Assembly: GCA_050084985.1 (NCBI GenBank)
Contig: JBITNC010000002.1
Coordinates: forward strand, 12,028,001 to 12,092,000
Source: Nageia nagi
Lineage: Eukaryota > Pinophyta
DNA: 64,000 nucleotides
Reading direction: 5' to 3'
Below are positions 1 to 10,620 of the stretch, in pieces; position 1 is the stretch's first letter, and each line of letters opens with the position of its first letter. The position numbers and the translations under genes were made by a program. Under the pieces are notes generated by a model. That model had not been told where the DNA came from and did not search any database. It worked only from the letters and a program-made list of their open reading frames with translations.

Positions 1-2088
1 AATCATCCCCCATGAAACTGTAATAGTCACATACTGGTGCTTTTAGTACTATTTTTTAATGAATGACATATCAAATTCAGAGGATGAACTTACCTATAAG
101 ATGATATACCAATCCATCAGTTCTAAGGAGTTATGTTTTTTTTGGGCTGCAAGGTGGAACTCAATGGTAGTTATCAAGTGGGACAACCCCTTAAATTAAG
201 GGTACAACTTATAGGCCTTATTAGAAAACCTATAACTCACTTCTATATCTTCTATCATTAATTTATTCTTTGTAATTTCCTTGGTTCTCAAAGCTTTAAC
301 TTTGTTACATTCCATGTAAGCAAAATAATGTAATGCAACCAACTATAAGAAGTAGTGAATGAAGTTGGTGAAAATTCTAGATGGATAAGTAGAGAATTTG
401 GAACATAGGGCACTGAATACATAGAAGGAAAGTGGTTAATTAAATGCATGTGATCATCATGAAAAGTTGTTTTTGGCTTTATCAGCCCATCCACCAGTCT
501 CAGCTCAAAACTAAAATGCATGGAAAATGGTGCTTAGGTTAGATGACTTCAACAATATTCCATATATAATCACATGCTCTTATCTTATCCACATCTATGT
601 ATGATATGTCTAAATATCAAATAATGAAATATTATGCATGCACATTAATAATGATGAAAAGCATTTGAATTATCCTCCCATAGGTATAACAAGATTTCAA
701 ACAAAATTTTGCATTTGAAGAAATAATTACAGGCATGCCCATTAATTATGGTGGTGGGTATTATTGACTCTATATCTAGGACCAACCTTTATAGAAAGAG
801 AATATCGATAGCAAAGAATTCTCTCAATTATGTAGGAATGTTGAATCCCTATGTGCAAGAATTCACTCCATTTTTTCAAAAGCCCTAAACACCCATGCCC
901 TTTTTCATGTCCATCTATGCATCTTTGTTAATTGCTGACCATTCATATTTTCTCCACCTTCACCGCTCTACAATCCATAGAATTGAAACCAACATCAATT
1001 ACATACAATATACGTATGAAGTATATTCCTCCAATAGTTGCATCTCTTCCACCTCCCATTCTTGCATTCTGTTTAATCTAGTGAGTGTTACTCTAACATC
1101 ATTACCCTCTCCTGTTCAGGGTTTAGGATATAGGGTTTAAGGTTTAGGGTTTGATATCATTGATTAGTTTGATATTAGTTCTTTAAAATAGGATCACATT
1201 TTAAACAAATCAAGATTCCATTCTACATAAAATGGGATCCAATAACATCGGGTTCTCGAACCATAATGGGATCTCGATTTAAAAATTGGGATCCCATTTT
1301 TATTCTTGATTCGAGAACTCGAAGCTAAATAGGATCTCATTTCCTTTGAACTCACCAACCAACCTACCCATGCTCACTTTTAGTAGACGCAAGTTTTTGC
1401 ATATGCCCTACTAGTATAAAATATTTAAGAGGTTGAGATCAAAACTCTTAAAGACATCGATATCAATTATCTTCTTTGGGCCATAACTTTTGATAGAATG
1501 ATCTAATTAAGGTAAACGATACATTATCAAAAAGTTTGAGTGGTCACATGCCTATGTTTTAATGAAGATGATGAACTCAAAATCTTGAAGATGATGATCT
1601 TAAAATTTGAACACGATGACCTCAAAATTTGAGGATGATGACCTCAAAATTGCAAAGACACCTGGCACCAAAATGCCCATAACTTTTAATATAGAGCTTT
1701 GATTGAGGCATATGATATATCGTTAGAAGATATTGAAAAAACCTATTCAATGAGATATTATTTGGTCACTTTTTTCTATGTTTTGAATTGATGGAATGCA
1801 TCTAATTAAATGTTCCTAAAAAAATCAAAACGCCAAGGTTGCAAGCATCGAATGCTAAGGTGATATGCATCATTTAAATAATAATTTACCTTTTTCCTTT
1901 TTCCTTTTTTTAATAATGAATTTCTAAAAAATCTTATGAAATAGCCTTCTTTTGAAAAACTAAAGTTGAAAATGTAAAATCTTTCATCTTGATTTGAAAT
2001 GATTTTAAATCACTTTTTCCAAAATATTGATATCATTTTGAACCAAATCATTAATTTTCTTTGATTTTTATTTCATCAATTTTCCTTA
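1..2088. other. Intergenic AT-rich DNA, no gene seen
   Basis: I see no coding region or RNA gene here. Short open frames lack any recognisable motif. Two local patterns stand out. Around 1235-1345 an imperfect inverted repeat is built from 'gggatc' and 'ttctcgaa' words. Around 1560-1660 a run of degenerate repeats of roughly 27-30 bp contains 'gatgacctcaaaatt'. The segment is probably old, decayed repeat DNA. Confidence 0.6.
1118..1153. repeat. Short telomere-like (TTTAGGG) tract
   Basis: About 36 bp carry four imperfect copies of the plant telomere word TTTAGGG (agggtttaggatatagggtttaaggt and so on). The tract is too short and too degenerate to be a chromosome end. It may be a chance match or a small interstitial telomeric remnant. 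Confidence 0.4.
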
Positions 2089-2740
2089 TGCATAACCCTA
2101 GTCTTTCTTATCTTAGGATTATAGATGCAATATATTTTACTTATTTTAGAGTACTTAATGAAAATACATGGAACACCTTTTAGTCAAGTTTCTTTCTCAA
2201 CATGTCTTCAATGTGGACATATGCTCAACACCTAAAAATAATCATATATATAACTTCAAGCTTCCTACCGTGCCACATCTTAAAAGAAGACTTCTCTCCA
2301 TTTGTACTTATTAAAATGATATTTTGAATATGTGTTATTGCATCAATTGATTCAATATAATACCCATAGCTTAATCCTTTGTAATATATTATGCTCCTTG
2401 CCATGTTCATAAAAGTTCTATTTGTACTTTTTCCACACCATTTTGTTGGGATGTATAGGATATAGTAAGTTTCCTCCTAATGCCTTGGACTTCATAATAC
2501 TTCATGAATTCTTTAAGATGATACTTACCACCCTAATCACTCCTTAGAGTTTTTATTGGAGCCCCCCATCTCCTTCTCTAGCATGTCTCTCTAAGTTTTG
2601 ATGATCCCAAATGACTCATTTTTAGACTTTAGAAAAGAAATTCAACATATTCTTAAGTAATCATCAATGAAAGACATGAAGTAGAGAGACTTAAAAACTC
2701 CTTTCATCCAACATTTTGATGTAGAATATCCCATCAAAAA
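2089..2740 (-). pseudogene. Ty1/copia integrase relic
   Basis: Read on the minus strand, several frames together show copia integrase. In order there is YFMSFIDDY near 2680-2650 (the first catalytic Asp region), a degenerate glycine-rich DNA-contact segment with a TSQQNGV-like motif near 2460, MARSIIYYKGLSYGYY near 2400-2345 (usual form MARCML..KGL...W), then KMWHGRKLEV near 2270 and an AYVH...RKKLD segment near 2200. Stops and frameshifts occur throughout, so it cannot make protein. No LTRs were found around it. The order of motifs fits copia and no other family I know. Confidence 0.7.
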
Positions 2741-3239
2741 AATCATATTTCTTCATTAGCTTCTCATTCCCCTTAAACTTGTTAACTCACTTTGTATAAC
2801 CATTCAATAAGATCTTGAAACAAAGTCACTTCGTTTTCTTTGAAATATTTTTCTTAAAAATAAATGATTTATATAAGATAACTTCATCATCTTCCAATCT
2901 CAATTCATATAACAAAAATGCTCATTGAAAGTACGTTCAAACATTGCTGCCAATAAAGATAATCGATTTTCAAGCCTTTACAAAAGATCACATCTTGTAG
3001 ATACATTTCCTTCTTGTATTTAAACACATCATCAATGAAAACCATCTTTAAAGGATTCAAGAATTTACTTGCTTAATAAAGAGAATAATCTTTCAAGCCT
3101 AAGAGACTGATTTGAACATTGGATGGGATCATATTCCGTTGCTTGTTGCTTTTTCTTAAGAGGCTGTTTTATTATGGCTGGACTTTCCAAAGTTGACGAT
3201 GACTCAAATAAAGTAGACTATATAATGCAGTAGAAATAG
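2741..3239. other. 5' flank of the first PPR gene
   Basis: There is no gene here. The last 25 bases before the PPR start resemble the bases upstream of the inverted PPR copy at 28553-28575 (gtagaaata...atggccataag), so the duplication begins just upstream of the ATG. A TATATAAT word lies about 15 bases before the ATG. That is too close to serve as the TATA box for this start, and I do not assign a promoter. Confidence 0.45.
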
Positions 3240-5459
3240 ATGGCCATAAGACCACCTCCACCTCCTGTGCTTTTGAAGGCCATGATCTTTTCTTTTCACA
3301 ACAATCATACAATCTCATCACTTGCCCACCAAAATGACATGAATATCACTCTCACTCAACTCTGTCGAGACGGGCGATTGAAGGACGCAATGTACATTTT
3401 GCTTACTACAAATAAAGATACACACTCCTCTCTACGCTCTTCAACATGTCTTCAACTCCTGCAGACCTGCATCGCCAACAATGCCCTTCCAGAGGCCAAG
3501 CTCCTTCATTCACTCATCAATCGCATCGAATTAAAATTTGGCCCATCCACGCACAAATTTCTGCAAAACAGACTTATCCACATGTATGTCAACTGCGGAA
3601 GTTTGGCGGACGCCTGCCAAGTTTTCGACTGTATGACCGAAGAAGACATCTTCTCGTGGAATATGATGATTTCAGGTTACCAAAGACATGGCTTTCCTCG
3701 ACAGGCATTGAAACTGTTTCACCAAATGCAACAAACAGCAGCAGTAGTCCAACCAGATAAATTCACCTTTCCCAGCGTCCTCAAAGCATGCACCAAACTG
3801 GGAGATATGCAACAGGGTTTACACATACATCAAAGAGTCTTTAAAGGCGGATTTCTGTCAGATGTTGTGGTTGTGAGTTCCTTGGTAGACATGCATGCAA
3901 AATGTGGAAGCGTAGAGAAGGCACGCGAATTGTTTGACAAGTTGCAAGATGCAAACACAGTTTCATGGACTGCAATGATCGCAGGATATGCACAAAACGG
4001 ATACGTTGAAAGAGCCCACGAACTATTTGACAAAATGCCTCACCGAAATGCAGTTTCATGGACTGCAATGATCACAGGATATGCACAAAATGGATTTCCT
4101 CAAAATGCCCTAGAGACTTTTAAGCAGATGCAATTGTCAGATGTAAAGCCAAACTCTGTAACCTTTGCAAGCATTCTTCCAGTATGTGCCACCATGGGAG
4201 CTCTAGAAGAAGGTATGAACGTCCATCAAAGAGTAGTTGAAAATGGCTTTGCATCGAATGCTGTGGTTGTGAGTGCCCTGATAGACATATATGCAAAATG
4301 TGGAAGAATACACAAAGCCCGAGAATTGTTTGACAAGATGCATGATGCAAGCGCAGTTTCATGGAATGCAATGATCGCAGGATATGCACAAAACGGATAC
4401 ATTGAAAGGGCCCGTGAATTGTTTGACAAAATGCCTCATCGAGATGCAGTCTCATGGAATGCAATGATCTCAGGATATGCACAGAATGGGTTTTCTGAAA
4501 AGGCTCTAGAGACTTTTAAGCAGATGCAATTGTCAGCTGTAAATCCAAACTTTGTAACCTTTGCCAGCATTCTTCCAGCATGTGCCACCATGGGAGCTCT
4601 AGAAGAAGGTATGGACATCCATCAAAGAGTAGTTGAAAATAGATTTGCATCGAATGTTGTGGTTGTGAGTGCCCTGATAGACATGTATGCAAAATGTGGA
4701 AGAATACATAAGGCCCGGGAATTGTTTGAGAAGATGCATGATACAGACGCAATTTCGTGGACTGCACTGATCGCAGGATATTCACAAAATGGGTTTTCTG
4801 AAAAGGCTTTAGAGACTTTTAAGCAGATGCAATTGTCAGATGTAAAGCCAAACTCTCTAACCTTTGCAAGCATTCTTCCAGCATGTGCCACCATGGGAGC
4901 TCTAGAAGAAGGTATGGACATCCATCAAAGAGTAGTTGAAATTGGTTTTTCATCGAATATTGTGGTTGTGAATGCCTTGATAGACATGTATGCAAAATGT
5001 GGAAGAATACACAAGGCCAGAGAATTGTTTGACAAGCTACATGATGCAAACACAGTTTCATGGAATGCAATGATTGGAGGATATGCAATTCATGGCTACA
5101 GCAAGGATGCCCTTAAACTCTTTGATCTGATGAAGCACTCGGGAACCAACCCTAATAGCATAACCTTTGTATGCGTTCTACTTGCATGCAGCCATGCAGG
5201 TCTAATGGATGAGGGCTGTAAATACCTTAATAGCATGAATGACTCTTATTGCATTATTCCTGGGATGAATCATTATACATGCATTGTTGACCTTCTTGGC
5301 CGTGCAGGCTATCTTGAGGAAGCTTTGAACTTCATTGTCAAGATGCCCATAAAACCTGAATTGGGTGTGTGGATGTGTCTGCTTGGTGCTCATAGGTCAC
5401 ATAAGAATGTAGGAATAGGGGAATTTGTGGCAGCAATCGTTTTTTTTGTTGGAGCCTAA
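3240..5459 (+). CDS. PLS-class PPR protein, frameshifted before the E domain (copy A)
   Basis: This open frame of 739 codons encodes an organelle-type pentatricopeptide repeat protein. The family binds single-stranded RNA in mitochondria or plastids, and PLS-type members guide C-to-U editing. The N-terminus is short and proline-rich, and an organelle address is inferred only. P, L and S repeats follow from about residue 80, marked by VSWNAMIAGYAQNG, ALIDMYAKCGRIHKARELFD and FKQMQLSDVKPNSVTFASIL. Three internal 101-codon modules are nearly identical. The frame then breaks: a run of eight T at 5440-5447, where the two paralogous copies point to seven or an equivalent in-frame sequence, shifts it by one and gives a false C-terminus ending FVGA. 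The ATG is supported by the matching start of the inverted copy at 28552. A one-base homopolymer indel could also be an assembly error. If so, the frame would run to 5664 as an E+ class protein of 807 residues. Confidence 0.8.
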   Translation: MAIRPPPPPVLLKAMIFSFHNNHTISSLAHQNDMNITLTQLCRDGRLKDAMYILLTTNKDTHSSLRSSTCLQLLQTCIANNALPEAKLLHSLINRIELKFGPSTHKFLQNRLIHMYVNCGSLADACQVFDCMTEEDIFSWNMMISGYQRHGFPRQALKLFHQMQQTAAVVQPDKFTFPSVLKACTKLGDMQQGLHIHQRVFKGGFLSDVVVVSSLVDMHAKCGSVEKARELFDKLQDANTVSWTAMIAGYAQNGYVERAHELFDKMPHRNAVSWTAMITGYAQNGFPQNALETFKQMQLSDVKPNSVTFASILPVCATMGALEEGMNVHQRVVENGFASNAVVVSALIDIYAKCGRIHKARELFDKMHDASAVSWNAMIAGYAQNGYIERARELFDKMPHRDAVSWNAMISGYAQNGFSEKALETFKQMQLSAVNPNFVTFASILPACATMGALEEGMDIHQRVVENRFASNVVVVSALIDMYAKCGRIHKARELFEKMHDTDAISWTALIAGYSQNGFSEKALETFKQMQLSDVKPNSLTFASILPACATMGALEEGMDIHQRVVEIGFSSNIVVVNALIDMYAKCGRIHKARELFDKLHDANTVSWNAMIGGYAIHGYSKDALKLFDLMKHSGTNPNSITFVCVLLACSHAGLMDEGCKYLNSMNDSYCIIPGMNHYTCIVDLLGRAGYLEEALNFIVKMPIKPELGVWMCLLGAHRSHKNVGIGEFVAAIVFFVGA
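4053..5062 (+). repeat. In-frame 303-bp tandem PPR modules in copy A
   Basis: Equivalent Val-Ser-Trp codons lie at about 4053, 4449 and 4752. The last interval is 303 bp (101 codons). The previous interval is 396 bp, equal to 303 plus one extra 31-codon S-type repeat. Units share long stretches, including EEGM-D/N-I/V-HQRVVE and ALIDMYAKCGRIHKARELF. All changes in unit number keep the frame, as expected for expansion and contraction by unequal exchange or replication slippage. Confidence 0.75.
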
Positions 5460-5664
5460 GTATGCTCCATTTTATGTTCTTCTTTCAAATATTTATGCTG
5501 AAGTGGGCAGCTGGGATGATGTTCAAAGAGTGAGGACATTGATGACAGATAGAGGAATCAAGAAGACACCTGGATGTAGTTGGATTGAAGTTAACAAAAG
5601 GGTACATGCTTTTCTTGTAGGAGACGGATCACACCCACAAACACAGGAGATCTATGCAAACTAG
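5425..5664 (+). pseudogene. E/E+ segment of PPR copy A, in the shifted frame
   Basis: Past the T-run the protein continues in the next frame. LEPKYAPFYVLLSNIYAEVG is the E motif, RGIKKTPGCSWIEVNKRVHAF is the end of E and start of E+, and it reaches HPQTQEIYAN before a TAG. In pseudogene copy B the TAG position reads TTG (Leu), so the stop looks like a single substitution. E and E+ segments recruit partner proteins in PLS-type PPRs. No separate start is credible, and this is the downstream part of the gene at 3240. Confidence 0.8.
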
Positions 5665-5975
5665 AAGAAATTGTCGAGTGAGATGAAGGCAGCGGGGTAC
5701 ATTCCAAATACAATACATGTGTTGCGTAATGTGGAGGCTGACGATAAATAATTGTTTCTCTACCAGCATAGTGAAAAGTTGGCAATTGAGTTTGGTTATT
5801 AAAGACGCCCCCTGGAACGGTTATTATAGTTGTGAAGAACCTTCGAGTACGCAATGACTGCCGTACTGCAACCAAATTTATTTCCAAGATTGTTGCAAGG
5901 GACATTATTGTGAGGGATGTGAATCGATTCCATCATTTCAAACATGGTGAATGTTCTTGAGGAGATTATTGGTGA
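5665..5975 (+). pseudogene. DYW domain relic of PPR copy A
   Basis: Beyond the stop the DYW cytidine-deaminase-like domain is still readable in scattered frames. [10 protein letters not shown] holds the HxE motif, then [21 protein letters not shown] and [16 protein letters not shown], then a TGA, and GDYW followed by TGA at 5973-5975. One zinc-site Cys or His is changed (NDCR instead of the usual NDCH), and several stops interrupt the domain. It is non-functional as written. Confidence 0.8.
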
Positions 5976-6519
5976 TGCAAAGAAATACAAGATCTAAAAA
6001 GCCTTGCACAATGACATCTGCACGCTTTCAGGTAGAAAAAGGAAACCATGTTTCATTTCACTTTTTCAAAAAGTGCTGTTATTAAATATTTGTACAAATA
6101 GACAATGTTGTTGATTGCTGTATTGATTGAGTATATTTGAAAGCCTTTTTTTGTAATACTGCGGAGTCATGGTATTGAACTATTTTTCATGATTTTGTAC
6201 AATTGTAAAGTTTAGAGCTGGGGAAGAAGGTGCAATAATCTCATAGATGGAAGGAGAAATACTTGGAAGAAATAGAAAACACTCAACAAACAATAAAGTA
6301 ACCTGGTACATGAAGAGAGCATAGCAACTCGTAATTGTACTTTGCTCTTTCCTTCATCATTTTATGCAGTCGTTTTGTTTGGATTCATTCTATTAACTTG
6401 TGCCTATGTTTCAATCTGTCATCTGGGTCGAAATTCTATGTAATGATTTCTTTATAGGTTCATGCAGATTTTTCACAGTCCATCGATAAAAATACCAAGA
6501 ATTTTTTTGGTTGGAAATA
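5976..6519. repeat. 3' flank shared by all three PPR copies
   Basis: This non-coding DNA matches the flank of copy B (8700-9290) and, inverted, the flank of copy C (24960-25512). An example is the shared aaaagtgctgttattaaata. The duplicated unit is therefore larger than the coding region. It includes a likely 3' UTR with a TTTTTGTAATACT-type A/T-rich tract, but no poly(A) signal can be assigned firmly. Confidence 0.65.
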
Positions 6520-7070
6520 GATTTTTTTTAATGATAAAGTTTTGGATTAAGTATAAAAGACTTAACCATACAATAGAGACGGGTGGAGACGTTACACCCC
6601 GAACACCAAAGTCACATAAATAACTTAAAAACTTGACACACCACCTCAGCATGTGGCGGGATAACATATTTAATCAGTGATCAAAACGGCGAAGTAAATG
6701 CATATAACCTATAAAGCTTTAGGATGTGGTCAAAGTGCTGGCTGGCGAGACTGCATGCTCCTCATTATTATTGATGGAGGGATCAACCAACTCCTCATTA
6801 TGTTTCCACACATTACGGGTAATGATTGGCCAATGCATTTTATCGAGTGTCACAATTCTTGTACCAATTTAGTTCTGGATGGCTTGGTGTGGGCTTCCGA
6901 TCAATGATTTGGGATATAGTATTCCATTCTCTCACCATTGCTTCCTCATCATTAATTGCAAGAGCAACCTGATCATGCCAACCACTGCCACCTTCATGGC
7001 ATCCACTGAAACCTTCATCAATGCAACCTCCCCAATTGTCATTGTGACAAGATATATTTGATCGAATGCC
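6520..7070 (-). mobile_element. Insertion of ~545 bp, possible 5'-truncated LINE
   Basis: The flanks of copies B and C run straight through this point. In copy A about 545 bp of unrelated sequence interrupts them between 'ggaaatagat' and 'ccaaatttgatt'. The left edge is a T-run (6524-6531) preceded on the minus strand by ...TTTATCATT, as expected for the poly(A) end of a minus-strand LINE. About 40 bp of flank seem lost, and I could not define a target-site duplication or any reverse-transcriptase motif. The insertion is well supported, but the LINE identity is tentative. Confidence 0.4.
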
Positions 7071-7189
7071 CCAAATTTGATTATTGGAATTCTTTAGTGA
7101 TAGAAGTGAAAAGTTTGATCTATAAGGCTTTCAAAGATCCATTTTATTATATAGTTTATGTAAATTTGGTTTGTCAGGTACATAACATG
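7071..7189. repeat. Tandem-duplication junction between PPR copies A and B
   Basis: Positions 7071-7187 match the far 3' flank of copy B (about 9290-9590). They are then joined directly to PPR coding sequence at about 7190, equivalent to position 3895 of copy A. The junction therefore links the 3' end of one duplication unit to the interior of the next. This shows a tandem duplication whose left breakpoint fell inside the PPR gene. Confidence 0.65.
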
Positions 7190-8699
7190 ATGCAAAATGT
7201 GGAAGCGTAGAGAAGGCACGTGAATTGTTTGAGAAAATGCATGATGCAAACACAGTTTCATGGACTGCAATGATCGCAGGATATGCACAAATGGATACAT
7301 TGAAAGGGTTCATGAATTGTTTGACAAAATGTCTTATTGAAATGCAATGATCGCAGGATATTCACAAAATGCATTTTCTGAAAAAACCCTAGAGACTTTT
7401 AAACAGATGCAATTGTGAGTAGTAAGCCAGACTTTGCAACCTTTGCTAGCATTATTCCAGCATGTGCCACCATGGGAGCTCTAGAATAAGGTATGGACAT
7501 CCATCAAAGAGTAGTTGAAAATGATTTTTCATCGAATATTGTGGTTGTGAGTGCCCTGATACACATGTATGCAAAATGTAGAAGACTACACAAGGCCTGG
7601 GATTTGTTTGACAAGATGCATGATGCAAACACAATTTCATGGACTGCAATGATTGCAGGTTATGCACAAAATGGGTTTTATGAAAAGGCTCTAAAGACTT
7701 TTAAGCAGACGCAATTGTCAGATATAAAGCCAAACTCTGTAACCTTTGGCAGCATTCTTCCAGCATGTGCCACCATGGGAGCTCTAGAAGAAGATATGGA
7801 CATCCATCAAAGAGTAGTTGAAAATGGTTTTGCATCAAATGTTGTGGTTGTGAGTGCCCTGATAGACATGTATGCAAAATGTGGAAGAATACACACGGCT
7901 CGAGAATTGTTTGACTATATATATATGATGCAAACACAGTTGCATGGAATGCATTGATTGGAGGATATGCAATTCATGGCTACAGCAAAGATGCACTTAA
8001 ACTCTTTGATCTGATGAAGCACTTGGGAACCGACCCTAATAGCATAACCTTTGTATGTGTTGTACTTGCATGGAGCCATGCAGGTCTAGTGGATGAGGGC
8101 TGCATATACCTTAATAGCATGAGTGACTTCTTATTGCATTATTCCTGGGATGAATCATTATACATGCATTGTTGACCTTCTTGGCTGCACAGGTTATCTT
8201 GAGGAAGCTTTGAACTTCATTGTCAAGATGCCCATAAAACTTGAATTGGGTGTGTGAATGTGTCTGGTTGGTGTGCATAGATCGCATAAGAATGTAGGAA
8301 TAGGGGAATCTGTGGCAACAATCCTTTTTTTGTTGGAACCTAAATATGCTCCATCTTATGCTCTTTGAAATATTTATGCTTTTCTTGTAGGAGACAGATC
8401 ACACCCACAAACACAGGAGATCTATGGAAAATTGGAGAAATTGTCGAGTGAGATGAAGGCAGTGGGGTATATTCCAAATACAATACCTGTGTTGCATGAT
8501 GTGGAGGCTGATGATAAAGAATTGCTTTTCTGCCAGCATAGCTAAAAGTTGGCAATTGCATTTGGGTTGTTAAAGACTCCTCCTGGAAGTCTAGAACCAT
8601 TTTTAGGGTTGTGAAGAACCTTCGAGTATGCAATGACTGGATGCGAACCGATTCAATCATTTCAAACATGAAGAATGTTATTGTGGAGCTTATTGGTGA
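7190..8699 (+). pseudogene. 5'-truncated PPR-DYW pseudogene (copy B)
   Basis: Coding similarity starts abruptly in a repeat equivalent to residue ~219 of copy A and runs to the end of DYW. There are at least three frameshifts and several stops. The longest intact piece is 154 codons at 7493-7957, holding two modules with HQRVVEN and DMYAKCGRIH. The E domain carries a deletion between LSNIYA and HAFLVGD near 8370. The DYW part keeps HDVEADDKELLFCQHS, but the segment equivalent to [15 protein letters not shown] is deleted near 8640. The last residues read ECYCGAYW, then TGA at 8697-8699, so even the DYW tripeptide is mutated to AYW. Clearly non-functional. Confidence 0.85.
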
Positions 8700-10620
8700 T
8701 GCAAAGTAATGCAAGATGTGAAGAGTCTTGCACAATGACATTTCAGGTAGAAAGGAAACCGTGTTTCACTTCATTTTTCCAAAAAGTGCTGTTATTAAAT
8801 ATTTGTACAAATAGACACTGTTGTTGATTGCTGATCATATTGTCAAGTGAACTTAGGAAAGCCTTATTTTTAATTATACGAAGTCATGGTATTGAACTAT
8901 TTTTCAGGAATCTTGTACAATTTATGAGTGTAGAGCTGGAGAAGGAAGTGCAATAATCACAAAGATGAAAGAAGAAATACTTAAAATAAAATAGAAAACA
9001 CTCAACGAACTATAAATGCTAGAGAAGCGCTTACAAGTAACCTATTACCTGTGAAGAGAGCAGAGCAACTCTTAATTGTACTTTGCTCTTTCTTTTACCA
9101 TTTTGTGCAGTCGTTTTGTTTGGATTCATTCTATTATTTATGCCTATGTTTGCATCGGCCATTTGAGCCCAAATTCTATGTAGTAATTTCTTTATAGGTT
9201 GATGCAGATTTTGCAGTTCATGGATAAAAATATTATGATTTTTTTTTGGGTGGAATTAGATCATATTTTGCACATTTAACTGGTAAAAATTATTGTCCAA
9301 ATTTGATTATTGAAATTCTTTAGTGATAAAAGTGAAAAGTCTCTTGTTGTGATCACAGTTTGTTCGTTGAGTTGGTCATGTTGTGACCCTGTTTCACAGA
9401 GTGTTGCATGTTCAAATCCCATTAAAAGTGATACAATGTACTCCCTACAGTCATCCCATAGACTGCTCTTGGTCTCCTGAGGATGTTATAAAATTTCTTC
9501 TTTCTTTCTTTCTTCTATAAGAATTTCAATGATCCATTTTATTATATAATTCATGTAAATTTGGTTTGGCCGCTAAACACATAACATAAATGAGTTTATA
9601 ACGTGTTTTTCACCAAAGAGGCAACATAAATGAGCTTCTTATTAAAAATTTATGATGTTTATGAAAAATAATTAAAATGTTTAAAGTAATAGTTATATAT
9701 TTCTACTAAGGATTTAACATGAACATTGCTTTATTAAAAACCAACATATTTTTGGCATTTAATTTTATGTTGTATGCTTTATTTATTTATTTTAAATTAA
9801 TTATATGGTATTGAAAGGGGACCTACTAGAATTGCTTCTTAGTTGATTCTTTTATAATTTTATTTATTAATAATCTAATTTTTTTATTAGAGTTGATTCA
9901 TTTATACTTTTAGCTAAGTCACTTTTGACTCAAGTTCTTTATCAATTGTGAGTTGGTTTGCCAGTTAATCCATTTTGTATGGGTTCATCTTATATAGTTC
10001 TAGATCAAACACTTCAACAATCAAATTAGTAGGAGTTGCTGCTTCTTTGGAAGGGTGAGTCTCACTAGTCTCACTCATGTAGTTTTTTTCTCTGCGTTGA
10101 ACAACTATGAATGCATGAGCTTCAAATCCTTGGAGGTTCTCTTATTGAGATTTTATATTATCTTTTCCACTTATTTTATTTATAAATGAGGACATAAAAT
10201 ACCTTGGTGACATTATATTATCTTTTCCACTTATTTTATTTATAAATAAAGACATTAAATACCTTGGCGACATATGTATCTCTAATAAACTTGGTCTATT
10301 AGTCACATTAGTTTGTAGGGTTCCTTTTGTAAACTTAGGTTCTATAAACATAGAGTTGGATTAATACTTGTGATTAACTACTTAAGTAGCTTTAAGGTTG
10401 TCTTCTTCTACCCATTGAAATACCTTAGGTCCATGTAGCTGAGTTGCAACACAAAGTCTAAATAGAATATGTTTAGGCATACATGCAAACAATGCAAATG
10501 ACTTGGTTAAAAATCCATATACATAAGATAAATGGTTGGGTCCTCCAAAAATAGAAGTCTCAAGTTTTCCATCACTCTAGAGTTGTAATGCTTTATCTAA
10601 AATTCTCCATAACCTTGACC
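8700..10620 (+). repeat. Long 3' flank of PPR copy B, arm of a large inverted duplication
   Basis: This non-coding stretch matches the reverse complement of 23690-25500. Examples are gagcttcaaatccttggagg near 10118 against its complement near 24108, and tggttgggtcctccaaaaat near 10535 against its complement near 23765. Similarity ends at about 10620. There is no intact gene; short ATG frames are remnants of a decayed coding sequence that is better preserved in the other arm. Confidence 0.7.
9341..9514 (+). mobile_element. tRNA-derived SINE, copy 1
   Basis: This ~174-bp insertion sits in the PPR flank and is absent at the matching place in copies A and C. It has a box A-like word near 9366-9377 (gttgagttggtc) and a good box B, GTTCAAATCCC, at 9410-9420. 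The spacing of 44 bp fits an internal RNA polymerase III promoter. The 3' end carries cttggtctcc, then ttataaaatttc and a (CTTT)n tail. The same architecture recurs at 61045-61200. No clear target-site duplication is visible around this copy. Confidence 0.65.

Noticed and set aside
1118-1153. Telomere
   Set aside because: Only about four imperfect TTTAGGG words, far too short for a chromosome end.
3830-5088. Series of antisense open frames of 60-120 codons across PPR copy A (and the same across 26392-28025)
   Set aside because: They repeat at the module spacing and read the complement of VSWNAMIAGYAQNG and similar repeats. They are shadows of the PPR coding strand.
9340-9520. A functional tRNA gene at the box A/box B sequence
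   Set aside because: No cloverleaf can be formed and a long non-tRNA body with a CTTT tail follows, so it is a SINE.
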